A stretch of 40,736 nt of DNA from Selaginella moellendorffii (lineage: Eukaryota; Streptophyta; Lycopodiopsida; Selaginellales; Selaginellaceae), in contig NW_003314339.1 of NCBI RefSeq assembly GCF_000143415.4, positions 5,045 to 45,780 of the forward strand, in the 5' to 3' direction. This document shows, piece by piece, positions 29,332 to 39,222 of the stretch; the stretch's first letter is position 1, and every line of letters starts with the position of its first letter. Under the pieces are notes generated by a model. That model was not told the origin of the DNA. It saw nothing but the letters and a program-made list of their open reading frames with translations, and ran no database searches. The translations under genes and the position numbers were made by a program.

Positions 29332-30375
29332 GCTTTGAAGCTTCAGATATATGATTTTGATGTTGTTCATCGCCCAAGGAGTTCTATGGCTGATGCTGAT
29401 GCCCTTTCTCGAGCTCCTCTTCCTTCTCCACTCACTTCTCATGTTTCTGACGAACCTGTTGTTCCAGCATCTGTGGATTTTCTAGATGAGGATTCTGTGC
29501 CATCGGCGGTTGCTGTCCTTGATGTTCAGTGTCCACAAGGCGCAGAGCAAAATCTACCTTTTCTTGATGAGGTTCGCGAGGCTCAAAAGATTGAGCCATG
29601 GATTCGAAGGCTTCGAGATGGGTTTGAAAATCCTGCATCACTTGCTGATGACTTGCCTTTCCGGCATTTACATTCTCAATATCGCCTTAAAGATGGCCTT
29701 CTTTATTTTGTGGGGACAGATCCTGATGATCATTTACGGCTGGTGGTGCCTTCGGTGTTTATTCCGCGGTTTCTCCATGCCTACCATGATTCTCCTATTC
29801 TAGGTGGGCATATGGGACACCGTCGTGTCACTGAGAAGCTGCGCAGGTCTTTCTATTGGCCGGAGATGCGACATGATATTATCCGGTATGTGCGTAGCTG
29901 CGTTTGGTGCCAAGCTCGTAATACTCCCCCTTGTGCTGCGGAAGGACGGTTGAAGTCAATTGCAGTTTCCCGTCCGTTTGAGTTGGTGGCATTTGATCTT
30001 ATAGGACCTTTTCCACGATCAACTACTGCCAATGAGTATGTTATTATTGCTTCTGACTACTTGACTCGTTGGGTGGAAGTTGGTGCTCTTGCTAGTGCCT
30101 CTGCAACTGCTGTTGGATACTTCCTCCTCAATCGAGTGGTGTTCCAGCATTCTTGTCCAGAGCGGATTCTTTCGGATAATAGTCCTGCATTTATGGCTGA
30201 GGTATTTCATGTTTTGACATCTCGGTTGGGGATACGCCACACTTTTATGAGTGCTTATCATCCACAATCAGACGGTCTAGTGGAACGGCTCGTTCGGACA
30301 TTCAAAGGGATGATTGCGAAGTATGTGAACTTTCAGCATTCGGATTGGGATGGTTATTTGCCGTCTCTTCGGTAG
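29332..30375 (+). CDS. pol: pol: RNase H end and integrase core, ending at amber codon
   Basis: Starts right after the TAG. ADADALSR (about 29392-29415) closes RNase H. The integrase zinc module is intact (HDSPILGGH, then CVWC, about 29788-29922), and the core has D (FDLIGPF, about 29992), D (LSDNSPAF, about 30172) and E (HPQSDGLVER, about 30262-30285). The second TAG at 30373 follows LPSLR, where the family has Trp. NSPAF in place of the usual RGxxF after the second Asp is unusual. Confidence 0.88.
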   Translation, partial: ALKLQIYDFDVVHRPRSSMADADALSRAPLPSPLTSHVSDEPVVPASVDFLDEDSVPSAVAVLDVQCPQGAEQNLPFLDEVREAQKIEPWIRRLRDGFENPASLADDLPFRHLHSQYRLKDGLLYFVGTDPDDHLRLVVPSVFIPRFLHAYHDSPILGGHMGHRRVTEKLRRSFYWPEMRHDIIRYVRSCVWCQARNTPPCAAEGRLKSIAVSRPFELVAFDLIGPFPRSTTANEYVIIASDYLTRWVEVGALASASATAVGYFLLNRVVFQHSCPERILSDNSPAFMAEVFHVLTSRLGIRHTFMSAYHPQSDGLVERLVRTFKGMIAKYVNFQHSDWDGYLPSLR

Positions 30376-30918
30376 GCCTATGTCACAGGGGTGCAGAGTT
30401 CTGTTGGTGCTTCACCATATAAACTTCTATATGGTCATGATCCAATATTACCAACAGAGCTAGGTTTACCTTCGCGATTGTCACGAACTCCTGATGCTAA
30501 GTCATGGAATCAATATTTGACAAGCATTCTTCCACTTGACAAGCAAGAGTCTGCTGAACACTTAGGCCGCGTACAAGTGAGACAACAACGGCGTTACAAC
30601 TCCCATCATCGTCCACCTGCAGAGTACAAAGTGGATGATTTGGTGTTAGTCCGTTTTCCCCATCTTACGGTACGTGGTTTATCTAAGGGGCTCCTTGCGC
30701 AGTGGAAAGAACCGTATCAAGTGTTACGGCAAGTTGGACCGCAAGTTTATGAGGTTCGGCATGATGTTCAGCAGGCCGATCCTCCAGAGATTGTGCATGT
30801 GCAGTGGTTAAAACGCTTCATACAAAGGGATCAGGAACAATTAATACCATCTACAGATCCGCTGGTGCCTCCTCCTGACGTTCCTCCAGATCCCGGCCCA
30901 TCTACAAGAGAACCCTGA
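30376..30918 (+). CDS. pol: pol: integrase C-terminal domain
   Basis: Same frame after the second amber codon, ending at TGA 30916. SPYKLLYGHDP and then VDDLVLVRFP and LLAQWKEPYQVLRQVG (about 30700-30740) form the GPY/F-type C-terminal domain; the last 45 residues are Pro-rich. No chromodomain. Confidence 0.85.
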   Translation, partial: AYVTGVQSSVGASPYKLLYGHDPILPTELGLPSRLSRTPDAKSWNQYLTSILPLDKQESAEHLGRVQVRQQRRYNSHHRPPAEYKVDDLVLVRFPHLTVRGLSKGLLAQWKEPYQVLRQVGPQVYEVRHDVQQADPPEIVHVQWLKRFIQRDQEQLIPSTDPLVPPPDVPPDPGPSTREP

Positions 30919-30935
30919 CGGCCTTCCATTATTCC

Positions 30936-30947
30936 GAGAGGAGGGGA
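30936..30947 (+). other. Polypurine tract of the second Gypsy element
   Basis: GAGAGGAGGGGA, 18 bases after the pol stop and directly before a TG. Confidence 0.6.
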
Positions 30948-31125
30948 TGATGTGAAGGCCAAGTGTATGGCTACGATGCCGTATACTAATATTAGCGTAG
31001 TGGGATTTTGGTAGCTGTCGGATTGGTTTCAATCCGGACCACTCGCTCCTGTACATAAACTAGGGTTTTTGGGCTAATTGATATGCACATTTATGTATTC
31101 CCTTTCCATATTCCAAACACTCACA
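30948..31125 (+). repeat. Possible short 3' LTR of the second Gypsy element
   Basis: TGATGTGAAGG...ACTCACA gives TG...CA ends and 178 bp, ending where the 657-bp repeat begins. A TACATAAA box lies at about 31053. Without a second LTR both edges are guesses. Confidence 0.35.
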
Positions 31126-31782
31126 ACACTATTTTATTATTTTATTATTTTATTATTAAATTAACTGTGTTGAGTTTCTGGACCACTTTATTATTTTCCT
31201 TTTTTTTAACACTATACAATTTACTAGTGAGAGTGGCTCTCCTCAAAATCTCACCTAAGATTAACTGTGTTGTTAAGTTGGTACTAGATCATAGTAAAGA
31301 AGCAAAACCAAACTTGTAATCAATGGAATCCATTATTACAGACTTAGACAAACAGATCATTAAAAAGTATTAACTTAGGTGCATCTCCACTGTACTCATG
31401 CAATCAAATTTTGTGGAAGGGAAGATATATATTTGATTTGCTCCAGTAGCACACAAACAGCACAAACATGCCATTGAGCTTACCAATTCGATCATATATA
31501 CCAAATTCTCATCAGTTGTCACTTCAGCATAATCTATCAATCACACACAATGTTGTGCCATTGAATTCTCGATGACCCTGCCAGCATATGCAAGCCTTCC
31601 TCACCATTTGAACAAGAAAGACGCTAGACAACAAGCTAGAAATAGTGAATGAGAATGAACTTTTAAACGCAGTTTATATTAGTGGTAACTACAAACAAAT
31701 AAAAGGTTAAGAGCGATACATCACAGCCGTTGGATTAAAGGATATCCTAGAATATACCATCCAAACCGTTAGATTTTAGTGC
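31126..31782 (+). repeat. Long direct repeat, copy 1 (657 bp)
   Basis: Starts ACACTATTTTATT and ends GATTTTAGTGC. Nearly identical to 35841-36576 apart from a 79-bp unit present once here and twice there, and a few substitutions. AT-rich, no ORF of note. The ends lack TG...CA and no primer site follows, so it is not a standard LTR. Confidence 0.88.
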
Positions 31783-31830
31783 GGCTACGGTTTCGCGAGG
31801 TGAGAGAGACTTGGGTATTCGTCTTCCTCT

Positions 31831-32310
31831 GTGCAGCGGAAAGCTGCCATCTCTCGATGTTTGGGTGGCTTGAATCCCTCGGAGCTCTCCATCCGGTTGC
31901 ACCCAGACAAAGGCGACGTTTTCCATCCCCTCTCTCTCAACTACACAACGGGCCTGTCGTGCCGGACTTGGGACGAGCTGGTCCAGGAGCTCAGCTGCAT
32001 CTATTCTGACGCAATTGCTTCGCTCCCTGACACATCCCTTCCGGACGCCAAGACGCAGCAAAATGCGGCGATCATCCAAGGCATCCAGCCGCCCAAGGAC
32101 GAAAGGGAGCAGGCTTGGATGTCGAAAACCGAAAACCGAAAGATTCCAAGGATTCAAATGAAGAAACCTCGATACCCAAAGAGCCTCACCATGGATTTTA
32201 GACGATTCCTGGTGCCGGATAGCCACACACAAAAAAAATTCGAAAAATGGATGGATTTAACAGCAAATGAAATCAATCAAGATGTGGACGTTAGATCTTG
32301 CTTCACCTGA
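31831..32310 (+). pseudogene. Unrecognised protein fragment
   Basis: Open frame of 159 codons from ATG 31831. The middle (TWDELVQELSCIYSDAIASLPDTS) looks like a real folded protein; the N-terminus and the Lys-rich end do not. The same sequence has a 161-codon frame on the minus strand, so coding direction is uncertain. Probably a piece of a host or element gene carried between the long direct repeats. Confidence 0.3.
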
Positions 32311-32753
32311 TATATAGAAGCGACTGTGTTCAGGAAGTGAAATCTCCCATTACCAAGACAAAATATGTAGATCCTATTTTAAAAGCTTCCAAGTGATTAC
32401 CGTATTGATGCTATTCGTGATGGATAAAGTAGTATCCTAAGAATTACAACGACTTCCATCATTACGACCATCCAAGGCGTCGTTGCCCTCACGAAGAACA
32501 GCTTCGGTCAAATCCCGGAGAAGAATCCAGTACCGTGGATCCTCGCATTTGCGAGAATGGGCATTTTGACAAGGCCGTTCACGAGATCCTGCGCAAGACC
32601 ATTGTCTGCTGGATACCTCTCACGCAAGTTTCAACTTGAGCGCCGCCAGGAGCATGTTTGAGAGCATGAAGATGCGCACCTTGGTTTCCTGGACCACCAA
32701 CGCTCAAAACGCTTGAAGGACAAAATCAGGAGTCAGAACCATACTCAGGTGCT
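32311..32753. other. No recognisable gene
   Basis: No ORF or motif I can support. It may contain the 3' end of the minus-strand NTPase pseudogene. Confidence 0.4.
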
Positions 32754-33379
32754 TCAATCCCTTTCGAAAGCTTCCACAGTCAGACCGTTTGCTTCTACAT
32801 CCCAAAGAAACCAGGGGATACCTCCAAACCATTCAAACGCCATTTCAGCAGCATTCACTCTCTGCGTTATCTCTTTGGCCTCTTCCGATCCACTCTTGTA
32901 GTCTGTCACGCGTTTCCTCCAAGAAGACACAAGAGCATCGTACTCGTGCTTTTCCCACGTCCGCCCCAAGTCCACTCACTGATCGATGAGATGGTATCTA
33001 CTTTGCTGTCCAGCACAATCTCCTGAGGGAAGTCTTCTCTATTCACCACCCTGAGCTTGTTACCCTTGAACATCAAAACAGTCGCTCTGGACTCGTAGAT
33101 CATGACCGGAAGTACCAGACGAATGCAGATTTACCAACCCCCGAATTTCCATTCAAATGGCAGCACAACATCCACATGAACGGCACCAGGATCTTCCTGA
33201 TCTCTTTGTACAACCCATCGAATATCTCCTTCACGTACAGCTTCAGAATATTGCTGTGGAATGTGGTCAGACGAGCACCTTGAGCAAGAAATTTCATCCG
33301 TTCCAGATGGAACATTGATCCACCATGCCTGCTGAGATCTCCTAACATAGACTGCATGTTCCCACAGGAGGCAAAGCAT
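32754..33379 (-). pseudogene. RHS/Crinkler-like P-loop NTPase pseudogene
   Basis: Read leftward, three consecutive pieces in different frames belong together. 33357-33100 ends with a Walker A loop, LNGNSGVGKSAFVWYF (about 33160-33110). 33103-32906 continues YESRATVLMFKGNKLRVVNRED...DTISSISE. 32975-32754 has an EKHEYDALVSSWRKRV helix and FGGIPWFLWDVEA, which fits the conserved G-x-P-R-y/f segment of the RHS/Crinkler NTPase family. Piece order and spacing follow that family, although a stretch with the Walker B region seems deleted at about 32975. These NTPases occur in trypanosome RHS proteins, in oomycete CRN effectors and in scattered plants. Frame breaks and missing ends make this a dead copy. 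Confidence 0.6.
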
Positions 33380-34990
33380 ATTATTGTACGTTTTAATTGA
33401 AAAGCATTTACCTCAAGCGTTACAATGAGCTATCCAATAAGAGCACAACTCCTTAAAATGGACATTCCAACAATGGCCTAATCTTCATTATTGAGCTTAG
33501 TCCTGGGTTCATTTTAAAAGATTGTAACCGAGCTTAGTCTTTGTACTGTGGGTTCCTTGTAAAAGATTGTAATTAGAAGCTCTATTAGCTAAAAGAGTGA
33601 TGGAATCACAAGGAATCCAATCACGGTGGCGTTCTTCAGGCCACTTTAGCACACGACAATGACATCCTCAATGTTAACAATCCACCTTGCGTGTACTAGT
33701 GCTCCACGATCGGGCAAGTCTCTGCATAGGTTCATCATTTGGCGAGGAGCCCCACATAGCTACATGTTATAACTTATGCTCTAGCATTCTTGAGGCCAGT
33801 TTCGTCCTACTAGATGGTACATCCTGACAAAGAACTTTTCTGATTTCGGAAGTGAATGTGATCTAGTCGGGAGCCATTCCTTCCAAGACCATCTCCTGGT
33901 AGAGGATCAAATTAAAGCGTGGAAGAAATTCCCAGTGAGAGCGTAGGCCTAGCAGTCCATGCGACAATGTTGTGGCACTCGGGCATTTGATCGAACATCG
34001 CCTGTGCCATGTGTGTGTCGTTTTGAATGTAGAACTCATGCTTTTCCACGGTATGTATGGTTCTTCTCGTGCTCATTTTGCTTATACTATTGTCCAGATT
34101 GCTTCATTCCTCATAGATGTATTTTCCAAGATAAATGGAGGCCTGTAGTTCATCAACATCCAAGGCGTGGAGTGACCACAATGCAACTTGTGATGAGACG
34201 AGTTTGTGACCTTTGTATTATGCCTTCTGCTCTTTGGAAACTTTTGAGACAGCTTGTTCTCAGCTGATTGAGTTTAAGCTCGGTCAAGGCTTTCACAAGA
34301 TTGGACAATAGTGTGAAAGACAAATGCCAAAACCATGTGTTTGAGGACAAGCTTAACTAGCTAGTTGCACCAAGATCACCACCAATTCCAGGAGGTGTGA
34401 CTTGTTTATGTTGAATCTAGGATTTTCCTCAAGAGCTTCCCTGGTTTATTGGATGTCTGGTGCAACCCTGGAGTTTTTTTTGCAGGTGAGTAAGCTTTCA
34501 CGGTTTCAGAGCAATATATTATTGCCAAGAAAAGGCATCAAAAGTTGGAGCAGGATTTGAAAGGATCGAAACATATGGACCTCCAAGCTTTGACAACCAA
34601 GTGAAGAATAGATGGGACCAGGGTGCCTGGATCAAATCAAACTCGAGCTCAGACAAGCCATCTTCCAGAACAATATCTTAAACGGATGTTGCTTGTTGCA
34701 GCATACTTATACTTTGTTTCTCAAAAATAGCTTCTGCATCAGCTGCTTGCTCAGATTGAGATGCAGAGTCCATCCAACCCGTTTTGTTTGCCATGGCCTC
34801 GCCAGAGCATGGAGAAAGTGAGAGTTTCATTCCATCGGGAAGAGAATGGTTTCTTTCTTGAGCTTGACAGCAGCAACGCGCTGCGCGCCATGCACCCACA
34901 AAACGAAAATATCTTGCGCCGCTGTTTACATTATGGTATACGTTAAGAAGCAATTAGTGTACACTTTGGACGGGAACCTGATGGCCGGAT
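33380..34990. other. No recognisable gene
   Basis: 1.6 kb with short ORFs only (to 102 codons at 33959-34267, Cys-rich in an arbitrary way). A TCATT...GAGCTTAG/GTAAAAGATTGTAA word is repeated at about 33510 and 33555. I see no domain, tRNA or terminal repeat. Confidence 0.4.
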
Positions 34991-34995
34991 ATCTG

Positions 34996-35072
34996 GCTAG
35001 AATAAAAAAATATATTGGCAAGGTCACAGGTTCGAACCCACAGCCAGAGACCCAATCAAATTTTTTTGTATG
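34996..35072 (+). repeat. tRNA/SINE-like fragment with B-box-like motif
   Basis: GGTTCGAACCC at about 35029-35039 resembles a Pol III B box inside a short T-arm-like hairpin, with T-rich sequence (about 35058-35066) downstream. No good acceptor stem. Confidence 0.3.
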
Positions 35073-35199
35073 AACGAGGGATTTCTCTTCTCCGCAAAGT
35101 CGCTCTCGGCAGCGTTGCTGGAGCTAAATCTTCTCTCGTGCCGATCCCCCCGAATGATCCACGCCGCCACGCCGGGTTCAGGCTCTTGGATCGCGCGAT

Positions 35200-35640
35200 A
35201 TTCCCTTTCGCTGGCAAATGTGAGCAGCAAGAACAGGGCATTCGATCGATGCGGCGTCAATCTTGTTCGATTAGGAGTTCCGTGATCGTCTCCTGGAACG
35301 CGATGGTGACCGCGTATGTGGCGGCATCCCGCATCCGAGAGTGAGAGTCTATGTTTGATTGCGTCTCAGAGTGCCATGGAACTCGATGATAATGGCGCTC
35401 GCGCAGCATGGGCAAATTGTGGCAGCGAAATCGAGCTTGGGCAAAAACGCCGGCCAAGGATCTGGTGTCCTGGACAAATCTACTGCCCAGAATGACAGGA
35501 CGTTCCTCCAGCAGTGAATAGCAGAGGGGGGATTTGGCCACCTCCAAAGAAATCTTTGATTTCATGCCGGATGAAGACGGTATTGATTCGGCCAGTAGCT
35601 GCTCTCCAGGATCTCGCAGCCCCTGGATGTCGTCCACGTG
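35200..35640 (+). pseudogene. PPR protein pseudogene
   Basis: Pieces of pentatricopeptide repeats appear in order but in different frames: VIVSWNAMVTAYVAASRIRE (about 35283-35341), ESMFDCVSE after a stop, PAKDLVSWTNLL (about 35451-35486) and KEIFDFMPDED (about 35543-35575). VSWNAM, MPxxDxVSW and FDxMP are hallmarks of plant PLS-class PPR proteins, which bind organelle RNA. The run is short and broken by stops and shifts, so it is a decayed fragment of a larger gene. Confidence 0.6.
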
Positions 35641-35714
35641 GACAATCAGGTGGATTCCAAATCTTGTTTTTCAAATAAGAGGTGCTGAAATAATATTTTG
35701 TTATCTCCCAGTGT

Positions 35715-35800
35715 TCATGGCTTTGTGGTTATAGCATGCACGCTGTAATGTTCTATTGTGAAGGGTTGCTGGGTTCGATTCCCATCCGCCTCGACTTTCA
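35715..35800 (+). repeat. tRNA pseudogene or SINE-like sequence
   Basis: GGTTCGATTCC at 35772-35782 is a perfect Pol III B-box consensus inside a T-arm-like hairpin, and GTGGTTATAGCATGC about 45 bases upstream is A-box-like. The acceptor stem does not pair, so it is not a working tRNA. Confidence 0.35.
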
Positions 35801-35840
35801 ATTAAGAATACTACGGTGTTAGGGTCGCCCCCTAACATGA

Positions 35841-36576
35841 ACACTATTTTATTATTTTATTATTTTATTATTAAATAAATTAACTGTGTTGAGTTTCTGG
35901 ACCACTTTATTATTTTCCTTTTTTCTAACACTATTTTATTATTTTATTATTAAATTAACTGTGTTGAGTTTCTGGACCACTTTATTATTTTCCTTTTTTT
36001 TAACACTATACAATTTACTAGTGAGAGTGGCTCTCCTCAAAATCTCACCTAAGATTAACTGTGTTGTTAAGTTGGTACTAGATCATAGTAAAGAAGCAAA
36101 ACCAAACTTGTAATCAATGGAATCCATTATTACAGACTTAGACAAACAGATCATTAAAAAGTATTAACTTAGGTGCATCTCCACTGTACTCATGCAATCA
36201 AATTTTGTGGAAGGGAAGATATATATTTGATTTGCTCCAGTAGCACACAAACAGCACAAACATGCCATTGAGCTTACCAATTCGATCATATATACCAAAT
36301 TCTCATCAGTTGTCACTTCAGCATAATCTATCAATCACACACAATGTTGTGCCATTGAATTCTCGATGACCCTGCCAGCATATGCAAGCCTTCCTCACCA
36401 TTTGAACAAGAAAGACGCTAGACAACAAGCTAGAAATAGTGAATGAGAATGAACTTTTAAGCGCAGTTTATATTAGTGGTAACTACAAACAAATAAAAGG
36501 TTAAGAGCGATACATCACAGCCGTTGGATTAAAGGATATCTTAGAATATACCATCCAAACCGTTAGATTTTAGTGC
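35841..36576 (+). repeat. Long direct repeat, copy 2 (736 bp)
   Basis: Same as 31126-31782 with one extra 79-bp unit (ACACTATTTTATT...GTGTTGAG...CTTTTTT) at its left end. A small hairpin, TGTTAGGG-TCGC-CCCCTAACA, lies just before it at about 35817-35837. On its right it runs straight into the broken end of Gypsy copy 2. Confidence 0.88.
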
Positions 36577-37762
36577 AATTTATCCGTTGGGAAATTTTTC
36601 GCTTGGAATTTTGTTGATTTTTGTGAATGCTGGTCATGGTATTTGCTGGAGGAGGCATGGTTGCGTGTTCTTCAAGTGATTGGCGAAGGTAGTCAACGTT
36701 TTCTTTTGTGGAACGTGTCGAGGAGGTCGGGGCATTGAGAATGTTGTTCTCAGCTGGTGGAGAAATTGAGTTCTGGGCGAGCAGCTGACGTTTTCCTTTG
36801 GCGATGTTGACATGTTTGTGAGAAGTTGTCGGTTTTGGGGCTGATTCGAGTGGATGCGGGCTCTGGGGTGAGTGTGGATGGTGGTGTGAGTTGTCTTCAT
36901 TGTTGCTGATGACGAGGTGCTCTCGGATCAGCGGTTTGGGAGCTGGATTCGCTGGTGTTTTGTGTGTGAGGCGGCGGCGAAGTGGAGTTGAATTGTTGGA
37001 GTGTTTGTTGCTGGAGCTGGTGTTGTTGGAGTGAGTTGAGCTTGATTGTTGAGATGCTGGCTTCAATTTCTTGCTGGGAGTTGCTCCTTCTGATTCTGAG
37101 TGTTCTTCGGAGCTATCGCTTTGTTCTGTGGAGTTCGTTTGGGTTGTCCACGGTTGCTTGTTGGGAAGAGCTTGGTGTAGAGCGATCAGCAATGGGAAGA
37201 TTACTGTCCACATGGTCTTCTTGTTGAGTGTGGCGAGGATGGTGCAGTCGAGAAGCTTGAGAAGGAGCTCGTGGAGATGATGAGCCACGTTCACACGTTT
37301 GTTGTCGAGTAGAGCTCCGTAGACTTCTGCTGTGCGCTTGCTGATGGTGCGATCTGTTCGGCGAAGTTCGTAGTAGAGGAGGAGGGCTTTGAGGCGATCC
37401 ATATGCTGCTCCTCGATGTCCTCCCATGTGAGCTCACCGGTAATTTCTCGATTGGCCTTGATGATTTGCTGTGGAACTTCTCCTGAAAATTTGAGTAGTC
37501 CCTTGTTGGAGATTTTGAAAATAGAGGCGATTCTTGCTGGGCTGAGGGTGATCTCGTTGGTGCCATTGGTTATGGTGCTGTTCTTGGTGTTGAAGGAGGC
37601 GGCCAGTTTCCTTGCTAGTTTTTGATCAGGGTGTGTTGAAAAGGCCTTGTGGAGGAGCTAGAATCCGTGGTCCTTGAACCAGGTGGTTGTGTCGTTGCTG
37701 GGAAGCCTAGGAATATGGTGTATGACGTATCTGAGGCGCCGGGGTGGATGAGTTGGCATCTT
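36577..37762 (-). pseudogene. Extra 3' ORF in copy 2, truncated
   Basis: Corresponds to copy 1 at 7340-8533. The frame is intact at the site where copy 1 lost a base (about 37585 here), so the start of the ORF at the ATG near 37762 is supported. A GAG-to-TAG change at about 37662 introduces a stop early on. The end is lost at the junction with the long direct repeat, and a 10-base deletion lies just before it. Confidence 0.7.
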
Positions 37763-37797
37763 TCTCTTCATTTTCTGTGATCGAAGTGCTCGCCCCA

Positions 37798-39222
37798 TTA
37801 GGGTTCTTGAGACCCATAACTATTCGTTGGCTGATCGTGCAGTGCTCGATTGCTGGTGATGAACGGTAGAGATTTGTTGACGGAATTGATGTGGTTTGAT
37901 TTGGCTTGATTGCAAGTTAACTTAAGTTCAACTGTTGATATTTGCTCAGGTGGCATTGATCCAACGGTAGCTTGGGACTTAGAGATTTTTGCTGCTGTTT
38001 GTTGCTGAAGTTGGTGGATGAGTCCGTGTTGAGTTGAGTTGAGTTGTGTCGAACTGATTTGAGTTAAAGTTTGTCTGCTGGGGTGAGTGTTGATTGTTGG
38101 TTTTGGGGTGTTTGGCGGTTTGGGTCTGAAATTTGCTAAGGTGCTGATGCTAAATATGTCAACGTGATATGGTCGAAGCTTGTTGAGGTTGACGATCTCA
38201 GTGAATTCTTCAGCGAGTGTGCTGACTTTGGCGGTGCTGTTGGGGTATAGTTCAATGATTTTGAAAGGTCCTTGCCAGTTGGTGTGGAGTTTTTGGCCAA
38301 GTTTGCCGATGGGTCCTCGGTACCAGAGAACATGATCGTTGACGCTGTATTTGGGAATGTTATGCCAGGATGCTTGTTGGTCGTGCCGAGCTTTTCTCTG
38401 TTTTTGGATGGCATGAAGTGTCCAGAGGGCGTTGAGTCGGAGTTCATCGAGATGTTCGAGTTGCTGAAGCCTTTCTCGAACTGCATGTCGGGTGTCGAGA
38501 TTATACTTGACAGTGACTCGCATGCTTGGGACGATGAATTCAATTGGCGTGATGGGTTCTGTTCCAAAGGCGAGTTTGAATGGCGTCATGTCAGTGGTGA
38601 CTTTATATGCAGTGCGATAGGCCTAAAGTACGTCGAGAAGTTTGTCGTCCCAGTCTTTCCCGGAATCGTTGATGACCTTTTTGAGGATGGTCTTCAGTGT
38701 TTTGTTCATTGCTTCTGCTTGACCGTTGCCTTGAGGATAGTATGGTGTTGACGTTTTGTGTTGGATTTTGAACTCGGTGGCGAGATGTTCGATTGTTTGG
38801 TTGATGAAGTGGGTGCCTCTGTCGGTGATGAGTTTGAGTGGTGTGCCGAAACGAGTGATGATATTTTCGTAGATGAAGGTTGCTGTTGCTTTCGCTGTGG
38901 CATGTCGGAGAGGTATTGCTTTGGCCCACTTGGTAGTGTAATCGGTGGCGAAGATGATGTACTGATTTCGTCGACGGGTGCTGACTTGGGGTCCGATGAA
39001 GTCAAGTCCCCATTTCTGAAATGGTGCCATTGGGAATGTTGGGTTGAGTTGTTGAGTCTGAGTTTTCGGCAGTAATTGGTGTCTTTGACATGTGTCGCAG
39101 CGTTTGCAGAATTCTTCAATGTCATGCCAGAGTGTTGGCCACCAGAGGCCGGCTTGAAGAATCTTCCTTGATGATTTGAGTTGTGCTTTGCGGTTTGATG
39201 CATCGGCGAAGAATGTTGTCAA
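37798..39222 (-). pseudogene. pol: Integrase of copy 2, zinc module damaged
   Basis: From 39222 leftward the CKRCDTC pair, FIGP, ITDRGTHF and PQGNGQAEA motifs are kept, but the 53-bp deletion upstream removed the two His of the zinc module and shifted the frame. A TGG-to-TAG change at about 38630 (in DVLWAYRTAY) ends the first piece at 38623. The second piece runs 38589-37798, reading past the original pol stop because TAA became CAA. Confidence 0.85.

Larger units (their letters stand above)
26527..31125 (+). mobile_element. Second Ty3/Gypsy element, different lineage, 5' truncated
   Basis: Gag, protease, RT, RNase H and integrase occur in Ty3/Gypsy order with no chromodomain. The 5' LTR, primer site and gag start are missing at the junction with the old LARD LTR. 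Codon use differs from copy 1 (GT-richer), and DTGSS, FIDDVLI and HPQSDGLVER motifs are unlike those of copy 1, so it is another lineage. Damage is light: one frame change between gag and pol, a two-base loss at about 28312, and amber codons at 29329 and 30373. Confidence 0.92.

Noticed and set aside
35715-35800. Functional tRNA gene
   Set aside because: B box is perfect but acceptor and anticodon stems do not form; at most a tRNA relic or SINE part.
31126-36576. Interpretation of the long direct repeats as LTRs of a 5.4-kb retrotransposon
   Set aside because: No TG...CA ends, no primer site after the left copy, no polypurine tract before the right copy, no target duplication, and no element genes between them.
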